A DNA stretch of 21,371 bases from a virus: positions 1 through 21,371 of the IMG/VR virus record IMGVR_UViG_3300017748_000180; one strand, written 5' to 3'. Both the position numbers and the translations under genes were made by a program. The notes beneath the pieces were generated by a model. The model did not search any database, was not told the origin of the DNA, and was given only the letters and a program-made list of their open reading frames with translations. Shown in pieces: positions 1-7,215 of the stretch. Each line of letters opens with the position of its first letter. Position 1 is the stretch's first letter.

Positions 1-2724
1 ATCAGCGTTGCCAGATACATCTAAACTTCCTGCATCTAGCTCACCACTTAATGTAAAGTTTCTTACGCCTGTATAGTCTTTGTTAGAATCAAGTATCATA
101 GCCTTAGATGCTATAGCTGTACCAACTGCTGTTGAGCCTAAATCAAGAGCATTAAGTTCACCCACTACAGCAGTAATACCATCAAGGGCATTTAACTCTG
201 CTGCTGTGGATGTTACACCGTCAAGTATGTTTAACTCTGCTGCTGTAGATGTTACACCATCAAGTATGTTTAACTCAGCAGCAGTTGACGTAATAGCTGT
301 ACCAGCAATACTAATGGCGTCTGTTTCTAGTGTACCATCAATATCTACATCCCCACTAATATCTAAACTACTTGCTTCAATCTCACCGCTAGCTTTAAAT
401 ATTACGTTGTCCCCACCTGCTACCTCAAATATAATCTGATTATCAGTACTAAATTTAATAAGGTTATCGTTGTCTCTACCAATAGCAAGACTAGCATTCT
501 TTACAGACGTTATGCCTGTCTGTGCCGCATCTACTGTTATAGTTAAATCAAACGGGTCGCCATCAGAGCCTGTGCTTGTATCAGTAAAGTTTGTTGTAAC
601 GCCTGCCCCAATAATTTTCAGTTCTTTGGAGTTGTCTATTGTAACTTCTGTGCCATCATCATCTTCAAGAAAAAAGCTAGTCATAGCACTACTAGCGACA
701 TTGGCATCAACGTAAGCCTTAACAGATTGTTGTGTAGGTATAAGCGTAGCTGAATCAGAAGCCATATTATCTTCGTCTACAAAAGCTGTAGCAGTGATTG
801 TGCCGTCGCTTATACTGCCAAAAGTTATAGTGCCTGTGGTTGTAATACCAGATTCACCGTTGTTTATAGCTCCAAAACCAGATGTTATACTTCCGCTATT
901 TAACGCGCCCGTAGTAACTATATTTGAGCCACCAACACTTTTGCCTGACATATAAGTAGATAAAGTTTCTACTGTGGTCATACGCATTGTTCCAGCGTCA
1001 TTTATAAGTACGCCATCACCGTCAGCAACTGCGGTTGTGCCTCTAGCCGTATCTCCGTCTATTAAATTTATTTCAGCAGCAGTAGTCGTAACGCCATCTA
1101 AAATATTAAGTTCTGCGGCTGTAGATGTTACACCGTCTAAGATATTTAGTTCTGCTGTTGTGGATGTTACACCATCTAGTATATTAAGTTCTGCAGCTGT
1201 AGATGTTACACCGTCTAAGATATTTAGTTCTGCTGCTGTAGATGTTACACCGTCTAAGATATTTAGTTCTGCTGTTGTGGATGTTACACCATCTAATATA
1301 TTAAGTTCTGCTGTTGTGGATGTTACACCATCTAATATATTAAGTTCTGCTGTTGTGGATGTTACACCATCTAATATATTAAGTTCTGCGGCTGTGGCTG
1401 TTACGTTTGTACCACCTATATCTAAAGTAGTAACAGATATTTCTCCAGCTACAGTAACAAGACCATTAGCTAGAGTAAGTAAATCTGTATCATCGGTATG
1501 ACCTATAGTTGTACCATTGATAAGTACGTTATCAATATCGAGTGAACCGCCAGATATTAGTCCAGTGGTTGTGATTGTTGATGAACCAGTATCAATCGTA
1601 CCAAAGCCAGACGTAATAGAACCAGAATTTAATGCGCCTACAGTAGTAGCGGCTGTAGTAACAAGATTAGGCATAGCCGTAATCTCATCATCAAAATAAG
1701 CAGCCAAGTCTGTAACTGCCACCTGTACCATAGTTCCGTTATCATTAAGGACAACCCTATCTGCATCCGCTACAGTGGTAGATGTTGCACTTGTGTTTCC
1801 ATCTACAATGTTTAACTCCGTTGCGGTAGATGTTACACCATCTAATATATTAAGTTCTGCTGTTGTGGATGTTACACCATCTAATATATTAAGTTCTGTT
1901 GCTGTAGATGTTACACCATCTAATATATTAAGTTCTGCTGCTGTAGATGTTACACCGTCTAAGATATTTAGTTCTGCTGCTGTAGATGTTACACCATCTA
2001 ATATATTAAGTTCTGCTGCTGTAGATGTTACACCATCTAATATATTAAGTTCTGCTGCTGTAGATGTAATCGCTGTGCCATTAAAATTTATAGCATCTAG
2101 GTATGCTATACCATCAATGTATATGTCTTTCCATTCTTTAGAAGCACTACCTAAATCATACGTGTTATCATCGTCGGGTATGATATTTGAATCTATTTCA
2201 CCGCCAAACACAATATTATCAGTATTTGCATCACCAAGAGTTACTGTGCCGCCGTTAAACGTAGTAGTGCCTGTTACTGTAAGATTACCACCAACACCAA
2301 AGTCACCCGCCACATAGTTAAGACTTTCAACAACGTTAGTGCCATCACAGTACACATGTCCTGTCTCACCTGCTGTAATAGCGATACCAGTTCCTGATGA
2401 TGTCTTAACTGTTACTGTCTGTGCAGTGCCGTTTTTTACAATAAATATTTTACTAAGGGCAGGAACAATAACTGTAGCTGCACCTGATAAAGAAGTTCCT
2501 GTGTCAGTAAGATTTAATATAGCGGCTCTAGATTCTGCTGTAGAGCCATTTGCAGTGCTTAACGTAGCAGAGTTACCACTCCAAGTATTGATGGTTGCGG
2601 AACCTGCTATAGCTTCCTCAATCATGTTGGTTACGCTAGCGTTTAACAAATCCCCCCATGTTCCGGCTAACTCACCTTGAACTGGTAAGGCTAGTTTTAA
2701 AAGAGTGCTAAATTGAGTTGCCAT
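1..2724 (-). CDS. Large repeat-rich tail fibre protein (partial, C-terminus off the window)
   Basis: One uninterrupted minus-strand frame runs from ATG at 2724 to the window edge, giving at least 908 residues without a stop. The N-terminus MATQFSTLLKLALPVQGE and the following TWGD and EEAI segments match the start of tail-fibre/appendage proteins I recognise from marine phages. Beyond about residue 215 it has three arrays of a 13-residue unit, LDGVTSTAAELNI and variants, joined by beta-rich linkers such as GNLTVTGTTTF and GSLDVSG. These repeats are typical of trimeric beta-helical fibres, so a role in host receptor contact is inferred. GAGG lies about 7 nt before the start. It is the last visible gene of the late operon. 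The receptor-binding tip is not in the window. Several repeat units are identical at the DNA level. Confidence 0.9.
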   Translation of the reverse strand, partial: MATQFSTLLKLALPVQGELAGTWGDLLNASVTNMIEEAIAGSATINTWSGNSATLSTANGSTAESRAAILNLTDTGTSLSGAATVIVPALSKIFIVKNGTAQTVTVKTSSGTGIAITAGETGHVYCDGTNVVESLNYVAGDFGVGGNLTVTGTTTFNGGTVTLGDANTDNIVFGGEIDSNIIPDDDNTYDLGSASKEWKDIYIDGIAYLDAINFNGTAITSTAAELNILDGVTSTAAELNILDGVTSTAAELNILDGVTSTAAELNILDGVTSTATELNILDGVTSTTAELNILDGVTSTATELNIVDGNTSATSTTVADADRVVLNDNGTMVQVAVTDLAAYFDDEITAMPNLVTTAATTVGALNSGSITSGFGTIDTGSSTITTTGLISGGSLDIDNVLINGTTIGHTDDTDLLTLANGLVTVAGEISVTTLDIGGTNVTATAAELNILDGVTSTTAELNILDGVTSTTAELNILDGVTSTTAELNILDGVTSTAAELNILDGVTSTAAELNILDGVTSTTAELNILDGVTSTAAELNILDGVTTTAAEINLIDGDTARGTTAVADGDGVLINDAGTMRMTTVETLSTYMSGKSVGGSNIVTTGALNSGSITSGFGAINNGESGITTTGTITFGSISDGTITATAFVDEDNMASDSATLIPTQQSVKAYVDANVASSAMTSFFLEDDDGTEVTIDNSKELKIIGAGVTTNFTDTSTGSDGDPFDLTITVDAAQTGITSVKNASLAIGRDNDNLIKFSTDNQIIFEVAGGDNVIFKASGEIEASSLDISGDVDIDGTLETDAISIAGTAITSTAAELNILDGVTSTAAELNILDGVTSTAAELNALDGITAVVGELNALDLGSTAVGTAIASKAMILDSNKDYTGVRNFTLSGELDAGSLDVSGNAD
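161..292 (-). repeat. 39-bp tandem repeat array A in the fibre gene
   Basis: About three units plus a partial one encode the LDGVTSTAAELN-type 13-mer. The units at 200-277 are nearly identical at the DNA level, and the flanking ones are degenerate. Confidence 0.85.
1076..1402 (-). repeat. 39-bp tandem repeat array B in the fibre gene
   Basis: Eight full units plus a partial one encode the 13-residue fibre repeat. Three consecutive units at about 1271-1387 are identical in DNA. Other units are mosaics of two sequence versions (atctaatatatta and gtctaagatattta types). Confidence 0.9.
1820..2068 (-). repeat. 39-bp tandem repeat array C in the fibre gene
   Basis: Six full units plus a partial one encode the 13-residue fibre repeat. 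At least one unit is identical in DNA to units of array B, about 480 bp away, so recombination between arrays is possible. Confidence 0.9.
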
Positions 2725-2777
2725 TATAAAACCTCACAAATACTAATACTAATACACTTAACTTATACAAACTGCAA

Positions 2778-3209
2778 TTACTCAATACGAACTACAGCAT
2801 TTGTCTTATCTGCAGAAGGAAACTCAATAACAAAATCTGCAGAACTTGTTTGTTTATCTTCTCCAAAATCAATTATTGCTATGGCAGGATTACCTGTTGC
2901 AGATTTGTAAATTAAAGCTCCTCTAACAGTTATAGAAGAAGAACTCCAAGTCGTATCAGAAAAGTCTAGAAACGCTGTAATACCTGATGATGTTGGGCTA
3001 GAAGCTATACTGAGCGTATTACCTCCTGCTGTGTACCCAGTGCCACTAACTTCATTAGTTGTAGAGTACGCTGTGGTTGTAGCATCTAAAGTTGCACTAG
3101 ATGTATACAAAGCAATCTTAAATGTTTGTGTTGTATCACTGCTAAAATCCATTTCTCCATTTAAAAGAGCAACTTTAAAAGATGTGCATAGTGTTTGAGT
3201 GATAGCCAT
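2778..3209 (-). CDS. Conserved virion protein, 143 aa, unknown role
   Basis: The protein is rich in Ser, Thr and Ala. It contains TFKIALYTSSATLDATT at about residues 29-45, a GTGYTAGGNTL segment near the middle, and a C-terminus ADFVIEFPSADKTNAVVRIE. This pattern recurs, from memory, in virion proteins of many marine and other phages. It looks all-beta, with no signal peptide or membrane segment. It lies between a tail-adaptor-like gene and the large fibre, so a tail or fibre-attachment role is likely but inferred. ATG at 3209 is 8 nt after the upstream stop, with GGTAA just before it. Confidence 0.75.
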   Translation of the reverse strand: MAITQTLCTSFKVALLNGEMDFSSDTTQTFKIALYTSSATLDATTTAYSTTNEVSGTGYTAGGNTLSIASSPTSSGITAFLDFSDTTWSSSSITVRGALIYKSATGNPAIAIIDFGEDKQTSSADFVIEFPSADKTNAVVRIE

Positions 3210-3217
3210 AATTTACC

Positions 3218-3862
3218 TTAATTTACATCCGCACGAGATTGCCCAGAACGGTACACATCTTGACGTAACTTACCATCTGCGGTTCTTTGCATTAACTTAA
3301 TAGCTTGTAAGTATCGTTTTTCATACATAGCAACCATGTCAGCTTCACCTTTTTGAAACTTAATAGCTTCCATTAATACTCCGTTAATAAGAGCAGTGTC
3401 AAAAATATCTCCTAAATAAGTGCTACCAGCAGATACTATAGATGTAGGATACTTAGCGAATATATGTTCTATCTCATAATTTTGATCAGGAGTTGGTGCT
3501 AACATTAATTGAACGGTAGATCCAGTAGTCCCATGATATGCGTAGAATTTTGGTAGCCCATATTTTGCACTAGTATTAACAGGAAAGGCATCTCTTAAAA
3601 AATTTACATCTTTATTTAATAAGTAGGTTGAAGTGCTATTACTAATTACAGCTAGACTATAAGTGTATAGATATCCTGTAGGGGTTGTATAAAGTTTGTT
3701 GGTAGCGGTAAGAGGGCCACTATCTACATTACGTAGCGAAGGTAGCTCGACAGAATTAAAAATTAATTGTTCTGCCTGCTGCGTAAATAAAGCATGTTGA
3801 TCTGCTGTAAACGTCTGTTCACACACATCTTCTACATTTGCTTTTAAACTTGTATAGTTCAT
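3218..3862 (-). CDS. Tail-adaptor-like protein (head-tail connector or tail tubular A type), 214 aa
   Basis: It starts MNYTSLKANVEDVCEQTF and continues with TADQHALFTQQAEQLIF, an alpha-helical opening typical of podovirus adaptor or tail-tubular-A proteins. The middle is beta-rich (LYTYSLAVI, LLNKDVNFLRDAFP, GLPKFYAYHG). The end is a long helix (ALINGVLMEAIKFQKGEADM) followed by EKRYLQAIKLMQRTADG. The 228-aa protein at 4396-5082 has a similar layout, so the two may be paralogues or stacked ring components. The family assignment rests on layout and length, not on a search. The gene sits 3 nt from the dockerin-like gene upstream. Confidence 0.6.
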   Translation of the reverse strand: MNYTSLKANVEDVCEQTFTADQHALFTQQAEQLIFNSVELPSLRNVDSGPLTATNKLYTTPTGYLYTYSLAVISNSTSTYLLNKDVNFLRDAFPVNTSAKYGLPKFYAYHGTTGSTVQLMLAPTPDQNYEIEHIFAKYPTSIVSAGSTYLGDIFDTALINGVLMEAIKFQKGEADMVAMYEKRYLQAIKLMQRTADGKLRQDVYRSGQSRADVN

Positions 3863-3865
3863 AAC

Positions 3866-4057
3866 TTACCCCATAGGCCCACGAGCCATAGTTCCTTTAG
3901 TAGCTGCGCCCGTACCACGTATCTTAATACCACCACCTGCGCTAAAACCTTCTACTCCACGACCTTTTAGTATATCTTTTTTTGTAACTTTACCATCACC
4001 TGTGAGGTCAGGAAAACCACCTGATTTTGTTTGTTTACCCATGTTTGCTCTATTCAT
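3866..4057 (-). CDS. Mini-protein with a dockerin/EF-hand-like calcium loop and an RGxGxATKG tail, 63 aa
   Basis: Two parts are visible. Residues 17-28 (DLTGDGKVTKKD) fit the dockerin-type calcium loop: acidic or polar residues at positions 1, 3, 5 and 12, Gly at 6 and a hydrophobic residue at 8. Residues about 46-63 hold IRGTGAATKGTMARGPMG, a Gly/Lys/Arg-rich tail motif I know from small proteins of marine phages and which resembles the end of the 112-aa repeat protein here. Calcium binding is inferred from the pattern. It could be a minor virion component, since it lies between two tail genes. GGAGTG sits before the ATG. Confidence 0.7.
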   Translation of the reverse strand: MNRANMGKQTKSGGFPDLTGDGKVTKKDILKGRGVEGFSAGGGIKIRGTGAATKGTMARGPMG

Positions 4058-4066
4058 AATACACTC

Positions 4067-4393
4067 CTATGAAGTTGTTACCGTAACTGAACCTACAGAT
4101 GCAGTCATTACAAACTGTAATTTATTATCTAATGATCCTGCATACCTAACTGATCTACTTTCTGCATACCCAACAAAATCTGGTCTAGGGTCTCTTATAG
4201 CTTGTGGATCATCTACAGGAAACATACCTAACTCATTTTGTGGATGATCACCATCAAAACAAAAGGGACATGCTTTTAAATTAGTATCATTACCTTTTCT
4301 TACTATATTACGTAGCTCTCGTAATTTGTAACGAAAACCGCATATATCACATTCACCTATTGCTCTTTTTAATGACGCAAATCTATTTGACAT
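4067..4393 (-). CDS. Zinc-ribbon protein, 108 aa, in the tail module
   Basis: Two CxxC knuckles are present, C15-DI-C18 and C42-PF-C45, 23 residues apart, with H50-P next to the second. This is a clear zinc-ribbon layout. The C-terminal third is beta-prone (LQFVMTASVGSVTVTTS). I recall similar CDICGF...CPxCxDxDHPQ proteins in marine phage genomes, annotated as hypothetical. It lies between the two adaptor-like genes, so a structural role or a role in tail assembly is plausible. Nothing shows a DNA-binding or enzymatic domain beyond the ribbon. Confidence 0.75.
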   Translation of the reverse strand: MSNRFASLKRAIGECDICGFRYKLRELRNIVRKGNDTNLKACPFCFDGDHPQNELGMFPVDDPQAIRDPRPDFVGYAESRSVRYAGSLDNKLQFVMTASVGSVTVTTS

Positions 4394-4395
4394 AA

Positions 4396-5082
4396 CTAAA
4401 TCCTAGCAATACGGGGTACATAACGTTCAGAAGTTTTCTCTCTGTCTTCACCTGCAGCTAGATTATATTGTTCATCATATGCAGTTTTTAACATCTCTAC
4501 TCTACCTACAAGTTCAGGCACTTTCATAGATATATGGTACGCTAACCCTGCTACTAGACAGGGTAAAAATCTAAAAGTCATATCTGCTGTTTCTACACCA
4601 TTTCCAGCATCTTCAATACGTCTCATACGAAAGTACACAAATGTATAAATGTTGCTGTCTGGTACAGGCCATACATTAATTCTAGGTTGTGTAGCTAATC
4701 TTTCTACAAATACCTGTATTGGTCTACCGCTTGTTAACTTGTTAGGAATGGATGAGTAAGTGCTTACACCAATACGACTTATAGTAAGATCAGATTGTGT
4801 AGCGGTATTTCCGGGATTAGTGCGAATTACATGATCCAGTAAATCTACAGTGTCTGCAGGAAGATTATATTGAGAAGTACCCGAAGTTAAAGATATAGTG
4901 CCACTATCGATAGTCCACATATTAATACCACGATTTTGCCACTCAATTGTCATTAGGTTCATAGACCTACGAGCAGTGCGTAAGTCATATCCTGACCGCA
5001 TCTCGCGTCCGGCACGCTCCCACGCCTCTTCTGCGATCTCTGTAAAATCCATATCGAATGCGGTAGTGCCTGACGTAGCCAT
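4396..5082 (-). CDS. Tail accessory or head-tail adaptor protein, 228 aa (P22 gp4 / T7 gp11-like layout)
   Basis: The N-terminal helices (FTEIAEEAWERAGREMRSGY, then DLRTARRSMNLMTIEWQNRG) are typical of phage adaptor proteins that bind below the portal. They are followed by a WTIDSGTISLTSGTSQYNLP beta region, an RPIQVFVERLATQPRINVWP strand pair, and C-terminal helices (LPCLVAGLAYHISMKVPELV). Length is near that of T7 tail tubular A (about 196 aa). Together with the 214-aa protein it suggests a short-tailed morphology, which is inference. ATG at 5082 directly abuts the upstream stop; AAGGA lies about 9 nt before it, inside the upstream gene. Confidence 0.75.
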   Translation of the reverse strand: MATSGTTAFDMDFTEIAEEAWERAGREMRSGYDLRTARRSMNLMTIEWQNRGINMWTIDSGTISLTSGTSQYNLPADTVDLLDHVIRTNPGNTATQSDLTISRIGVSTYSSIPNKLTSGRPIQVFVERLATQPRINVWPVPDSNIYTFVYFRMRRIEDAGNGVETADMTFRFLPCLVAGLAYHISMKVPELVGRVEMLKTAYDEQYNLAAGEDREKTSERYVPRIARI

Positions 5083-5364
5083 TTATTTTTTCCTTTTTCG
5101 CCGTGCTGATTCTACTCTTCTTGGTTTTCCTGCTGGCTGTCCAAGTCGTTTCTTTTGGTTAATTCGTTTTCTTTTTTCGGTGGAGGACATTTCTCCAGAG
5201 GTCTTGGGAGTCTTTGAACTAACGCGTTTGGAGGGGCGACAATATGGAGTACCCCGTTTTTCACCTTTGCGACGCCCACACGCCTTCCCCGTTGATACGT
5301 CTTTCCAATCTTCTTTGAACCATCTCTTAAGAGCCAAGCCTTCTTTTGTTTTACGTACTGCCAT
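5083..5364 (-). CDS. Small very basic protein, 93 aa, KRWFKEDW type
   Basis: Contains LALKRWFKEDWKDVSTGKACG at about residues 10-30 and PYC at about 40, followed by a tail of about 45 residues dominated by Lys and Arg. I recall this KRWFKExW...GKxCGR pattern from small hypothetical proteins of marine and giant viruses. A structural zinc site from the two Cys is possible but unproven. The strong positive charge suggests nucleic-acid contact or packing inside the virion, which is inference. It is the fourth of a run of four adjacent basic genes. Upstream Shine-Dalgarno is weak, so coupling to the upstream stop 7 nt away is likely. Confidence 0.7.
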   Translation of the reverse strand: MAVRKTKEGLALKRWFKEDWKDVSTGKACGRRKGEKRGTPYCRPSKRVSSKTPKTSGEMSSTEKRKRINQKKRLGQPAGKPRRVESARRKRKK

Positions 5365-5371
5365 TCTTTAC

Positions 5372-5635
5372 TCATCTATATTGTGTAACTTTACGGCGAT
5401 TTTCTTGTACTATACCACAACCTCTAGCAACACCTTTTTTATTTGAAGGTCGTTTTCTTCTAGCTAGTCCACCACCAGAAAGTTGTACAATCCCTCCAAC
5501 AGCTTTCTTTTTAGAAGACTTACCATAATTGGAAGCACCAACTTTTCGGCATTTAGCGATAGCTCCTGAAGCATATGCGCTTGGAAAGACTTTATAACGA
5601 GATTTTACCTTATGATAACAAGCGTCTTTAGGCAT
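5372..5635 (-). CDS. Small very basic protein, 87 aa, DACYHKVKSRYKVFPSAYAS type
   Basis: The first 33 residues carry a dense conserved-looking motif (C6, YKVFPSAYASGAIAKCRKVG with C29). I recognise it from many marine phage and some large-virus hypothetical proteins. The rest is Lys, Arg, Gly and Ser rich with a second GC pair near the end. There is no membrane segment. Its 3' neighbour is the KRWFKEDW protein and its start overlaps the 94-aa gene by 8 nt, so it is translated as part of the block. Function unknown; a minor virion or DNA-associated protein is possible. Confidence 0.75.
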   Translation of the reverse strand: MPKDACYHKVKSRYKVFPSAYASGAIAKCRKVGASNYGKSSKKKAVGGIVQLSGGGLARRKRPSNKKGVARGCGIVQENRRKVTQYR

Positions 5636-5912
5636 TTTTCTTAGCCCTCCTTATACTTTCTTTTCCTTGACGAAAAATTTTTGCAACTTCAGTTTTACCC
5701 ATAACTTTGGCTCTCTGCTCACCGACAGTAAGTATCTGTATCTTTCTAGCAAACGGCTTGTTTACCTTTTTTACTTTAGCTACAGTTGCTCTAGCATCAG
5801 CAGGAGTAGCAAACTTTATACCTACAGTATCCTTTGGATTTTCATCAGTATAAAGCCTACGGCCTGATCCTTTTGGTTTTTTACCTGTGCCAGTTTTTGG
5901 GTCTTTAGCCAT
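5628..5912 (-). CDS. Small very basic protein, 94 aa, GSGRRLYTDENPKDT type
   Basis: N-terminal KTGTGKKPKGSGRRLYTDEN is followed by a segment that looks like a compact alpha/beta domain: KDTVGIKFATPADARATVAK, then KKVNKPFARKIQILTVGEQRA and a basic C-terminal helix. I recall this combination from hypothetical proteins next to the DACYHKV family in marine phages. There are no catalytic motifs. It abuts the upstream MKKKGMAAGG repeat gene without a gap. A virion or DNA-associated role is inference. Confidence 0.7.
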   Translation of the reverse strand: MAKDPKTGTGKKPKGSGRRLYTDENPKDTVGIKFATPADARATVAKVKKVNKPFARKIQILTVGEQRAKVMGKTEVAKIFRQGKESIRRAKKNA

Positions 5913-6251
5913 TTACGAACCACTCATTGTTACCATTTTGCCAGCACGAAAACCCTTGGTTGCTATACCGTTACCACGGAGTTTACCACCTTTTGAGTAA
6001 CCTTTTTTCATCATACCACCAGCAGCCATGCCTTTTTTCTTCATCATACCACCAGCAGCCATATCTTTTTTCTTCTTATCTACTTTTTTAATTGCAGCCA
6101 TTAAACCACCAGCAGCCATACCTTTTTTCTTCATCATACCACCAGCAGCCATACCTTTTTTCTTCATCATACCGCCAGCAGCCATACCTTTTTTCTTCAT
6201 CATACCACCAGCAGCCATACCTTTTTTCTTCATCATATTCATTTTATTCAT
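5913..6251 (-). CDS. Low-complexity repeat protein, 112 aa, MMKKKGMAAGG units
   Basis: After MNKMN there are four exact 11-residue units (MMKKKGMAAGG), a 19-residue variant with KKVDKKKKD, a fifth unit and a degenerate unit (MMKKGYSKGG). The tail RGNGIATKGFRAGKMVTMSGS resembles the RGTGAATKG tail of the 63-aa protein at 3866-4057. Composition is almost only Met, Lys, Gly and Ala, so it should be disordered and strongly positive. Related MKKKGYAxGG-type proteins occur in marine phages, from memory. Function unknown. The frame is clearly coding: it sits between two genes with no gap and its repeat keeps frame. Confidence 0.75.
   Translation of the reverse strand: MNKMNMMKKKGMAAGGMMKKKGMAAGGMMKKKGMAAGGMMKKKGMAAGGLMAAIKKVDKKKKDMAAGGMMKKKGMAAGGMMKKGYSKGGKLRGNGIATKGFRAGKMVTMSGS
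5985..6236 (-). repeat. 33-bp tandem repeat inside the 112-aa basic protein
   Basis: Four consecutive 33-bp units lie at 6105-6236, a 57-bp variant at 6048-6104, a fifth unit at 6015-6047 and a degenerate copy at 5985-6014. Units are almost identical at the DNA level, so copy number may vary by slippage. Confidence 0.9.
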
Positions 6252-6252
6252 T

Positions 6253-6924
6253 TTATTCGTCCTTGTACAAGTTATTAAAAGTTACTTCAGGATCCATATA
6301 ACTGTGGTCACTTTCAGCATTATGTATCCATTGGCTAGGTTTGAAATCAGGTGCGCCATCTCCTGTTTCCCATAGTGCTGGGCTAGTTGCTCTTACTCTA
6401 TTGTTAGGTAAGGCTACTATATTCCCAGTCCATGCACCTGCATCAGTAAGTTCTAAAACATGACTTTGTTTGTGTTGTGCAGGGTCGTCAGCTATATCTG
6501 TTTCTGTATAATCTACAGTAAACAAATATCGTCCTGTATAAAACTCTCCATCTATTTTACATATCCAAGGACTAGAACTAACACGATCTATCTTTAGGAC
6601 AGAGTGATGATGAGAACTACAATCCCAAGGTTGTGCAAAAGGAACGAGCATAGGTTCAGGCCATTCCTCATACGGTACATCAGCTACGAGTGCAGTAATA
6701 GGCATTCTAGCCCACATAGCGCCCCCATGTATATTAGGGTCATCAGTATCATCTGACTCACATCCTGTAAATATAACATGAAAACTAAGACATCTATCTG
6801 GCACTGTATTTACTGCTATAGCCATAGCATGTAAGAACTCTCCATGATAATCTTGATGATTACAGGTGTATTCTTTTCGTACCCAACATTTAAAATGAGG
6901 TATGTTACTTATTAAATACGGCAT
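6253..6924 (-). CDS. Conserved marine phage protein, 223 aa, unknown function
   Basis: It starts MPYLISNIPHFKCWVRKEY and includes HGEFLHAMAIAVNTVPDR, LSFHVIFTGCESDD, HGGAMWARMPITALVAD and PSQWIHNAESDHSYMDPE. I recognise these as a conserved hypothetical family from marine phage genomes, without a known function. It is rich in His, Trp and acidic residues, contains four Cys, and looks globular and beta-rich. It is not basic, unlike its neighbours on both sides. It abuts both neighbours within 1 nt, so it is part of the late operon. A virion role is inferred from location alone. Confidence 0.75.
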   Translation of the reverse strand: MPYLISNIPHFKCWVRKEYTCNHQDYHGEFLHAMAIAVNTVPDRCLSFHVIFTGCESDDTDDPNIHGGAMWARMPITALVADVPYEEWPEPMLVPFAQPWDCSSHHHSVLKIDRVSSSPWICKIDGEFYTGRYLFTVDYTETDIADDPAQHKQSHVLELTDAGAWTGNIVALPNNRVRATSPALWETGDGAPDFKPSQWIHNAESDHSYMDPEVTFNNLYKDE

Positions 6925-7215
6925 TTAACATTTCCACCTTCTTCTAGCTTGCCGTAATCTTGAGTTAGGGTCTTTAGCAGCTTTTGGAAATTGTTTCATC
7001 TGCCCAGCGCTCCGTGCGCAATAAGACTTACGGCGTTTTGCAGCTTTACTTCCAGCTTTTACTTTACCTGTAACAGCTGTCTTTAATTTACTTCCGGGGT
7101 TGTCTTTACGATATTTAGCAACACCCTTCTTAGTCATTCCAGCACCAGACTTGGTGGGACGCTTATGTCCTCCACCAATAGTGTGGCCTTTCATTGTGCC
7201 TTTACGACTAGCCAT
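6925..7215 (-). CDS. Small very basic protein, 96 aa, RRKSYCARSAGQ type
   Basis: Two visible parts: a Gly/Lys-rich N-terminus (GHTIGGGHKRPTKSGAGMTK) and a conserved-looking C-terminus with RKDNPGSKLKTAV, KAAKRRKSYCARSAGQM and SRLRQARRRWKC. This C-terminal module is one I recall from hypothetical proteins of many marine phages. Two Cys, one of them the last residue, could bind metal or form a disulphide. The net charge is strongly positive. Its start overlaps the 201-aa virion gene by 8 nt. A DNA-associated or internal virion role is inference. Confidence 0.75.
   Translation of the reverse strand: MASRKGTMKGHTIGGGHKRPTKSGAGMTKKGVAKYRKDNPGSKLKTAVTGKVKAGSKAAKRRKSYCARSAGQMKQFPKAAKDPNSRLRQARRRWKC

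Noticed and set aside
1076-2068. Regular 39-bp repeats that could suggest a CRISPR array
   Set aside because: There are no unique spacers; the units are contiguous, keep reading frame and code for a known fibre repeat.
80-2317. Plus-strand ORFs opposite the fibre gene with VDVTPSNILSSA repeats (80-439, 974-1501, 1775-2317)
   Set aside because: They are antisense shadows of the fibre repeats; the minus frame is open without a break for over 900 codons and has a start and Shine-Dalgarno.
5112-5375. 87-aa minus-strand ORF overlapping the 93-aa basic protein in another frame
   Set aside because: The 93-aa frame has the recognisable KRWFKEDW core and fits the tightly packed neighbours; this one looks like a frame shadow and has no Shine-Dalgarno.
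6028-6375. Plus-strand ORFs with FFFIIPPAAIP repeats, looking like a membrane protein
   Set aside because: Antisense of the MMKKKGMAAGG repeat gene; hydrophobicity comes only from the complement of Lys codons.
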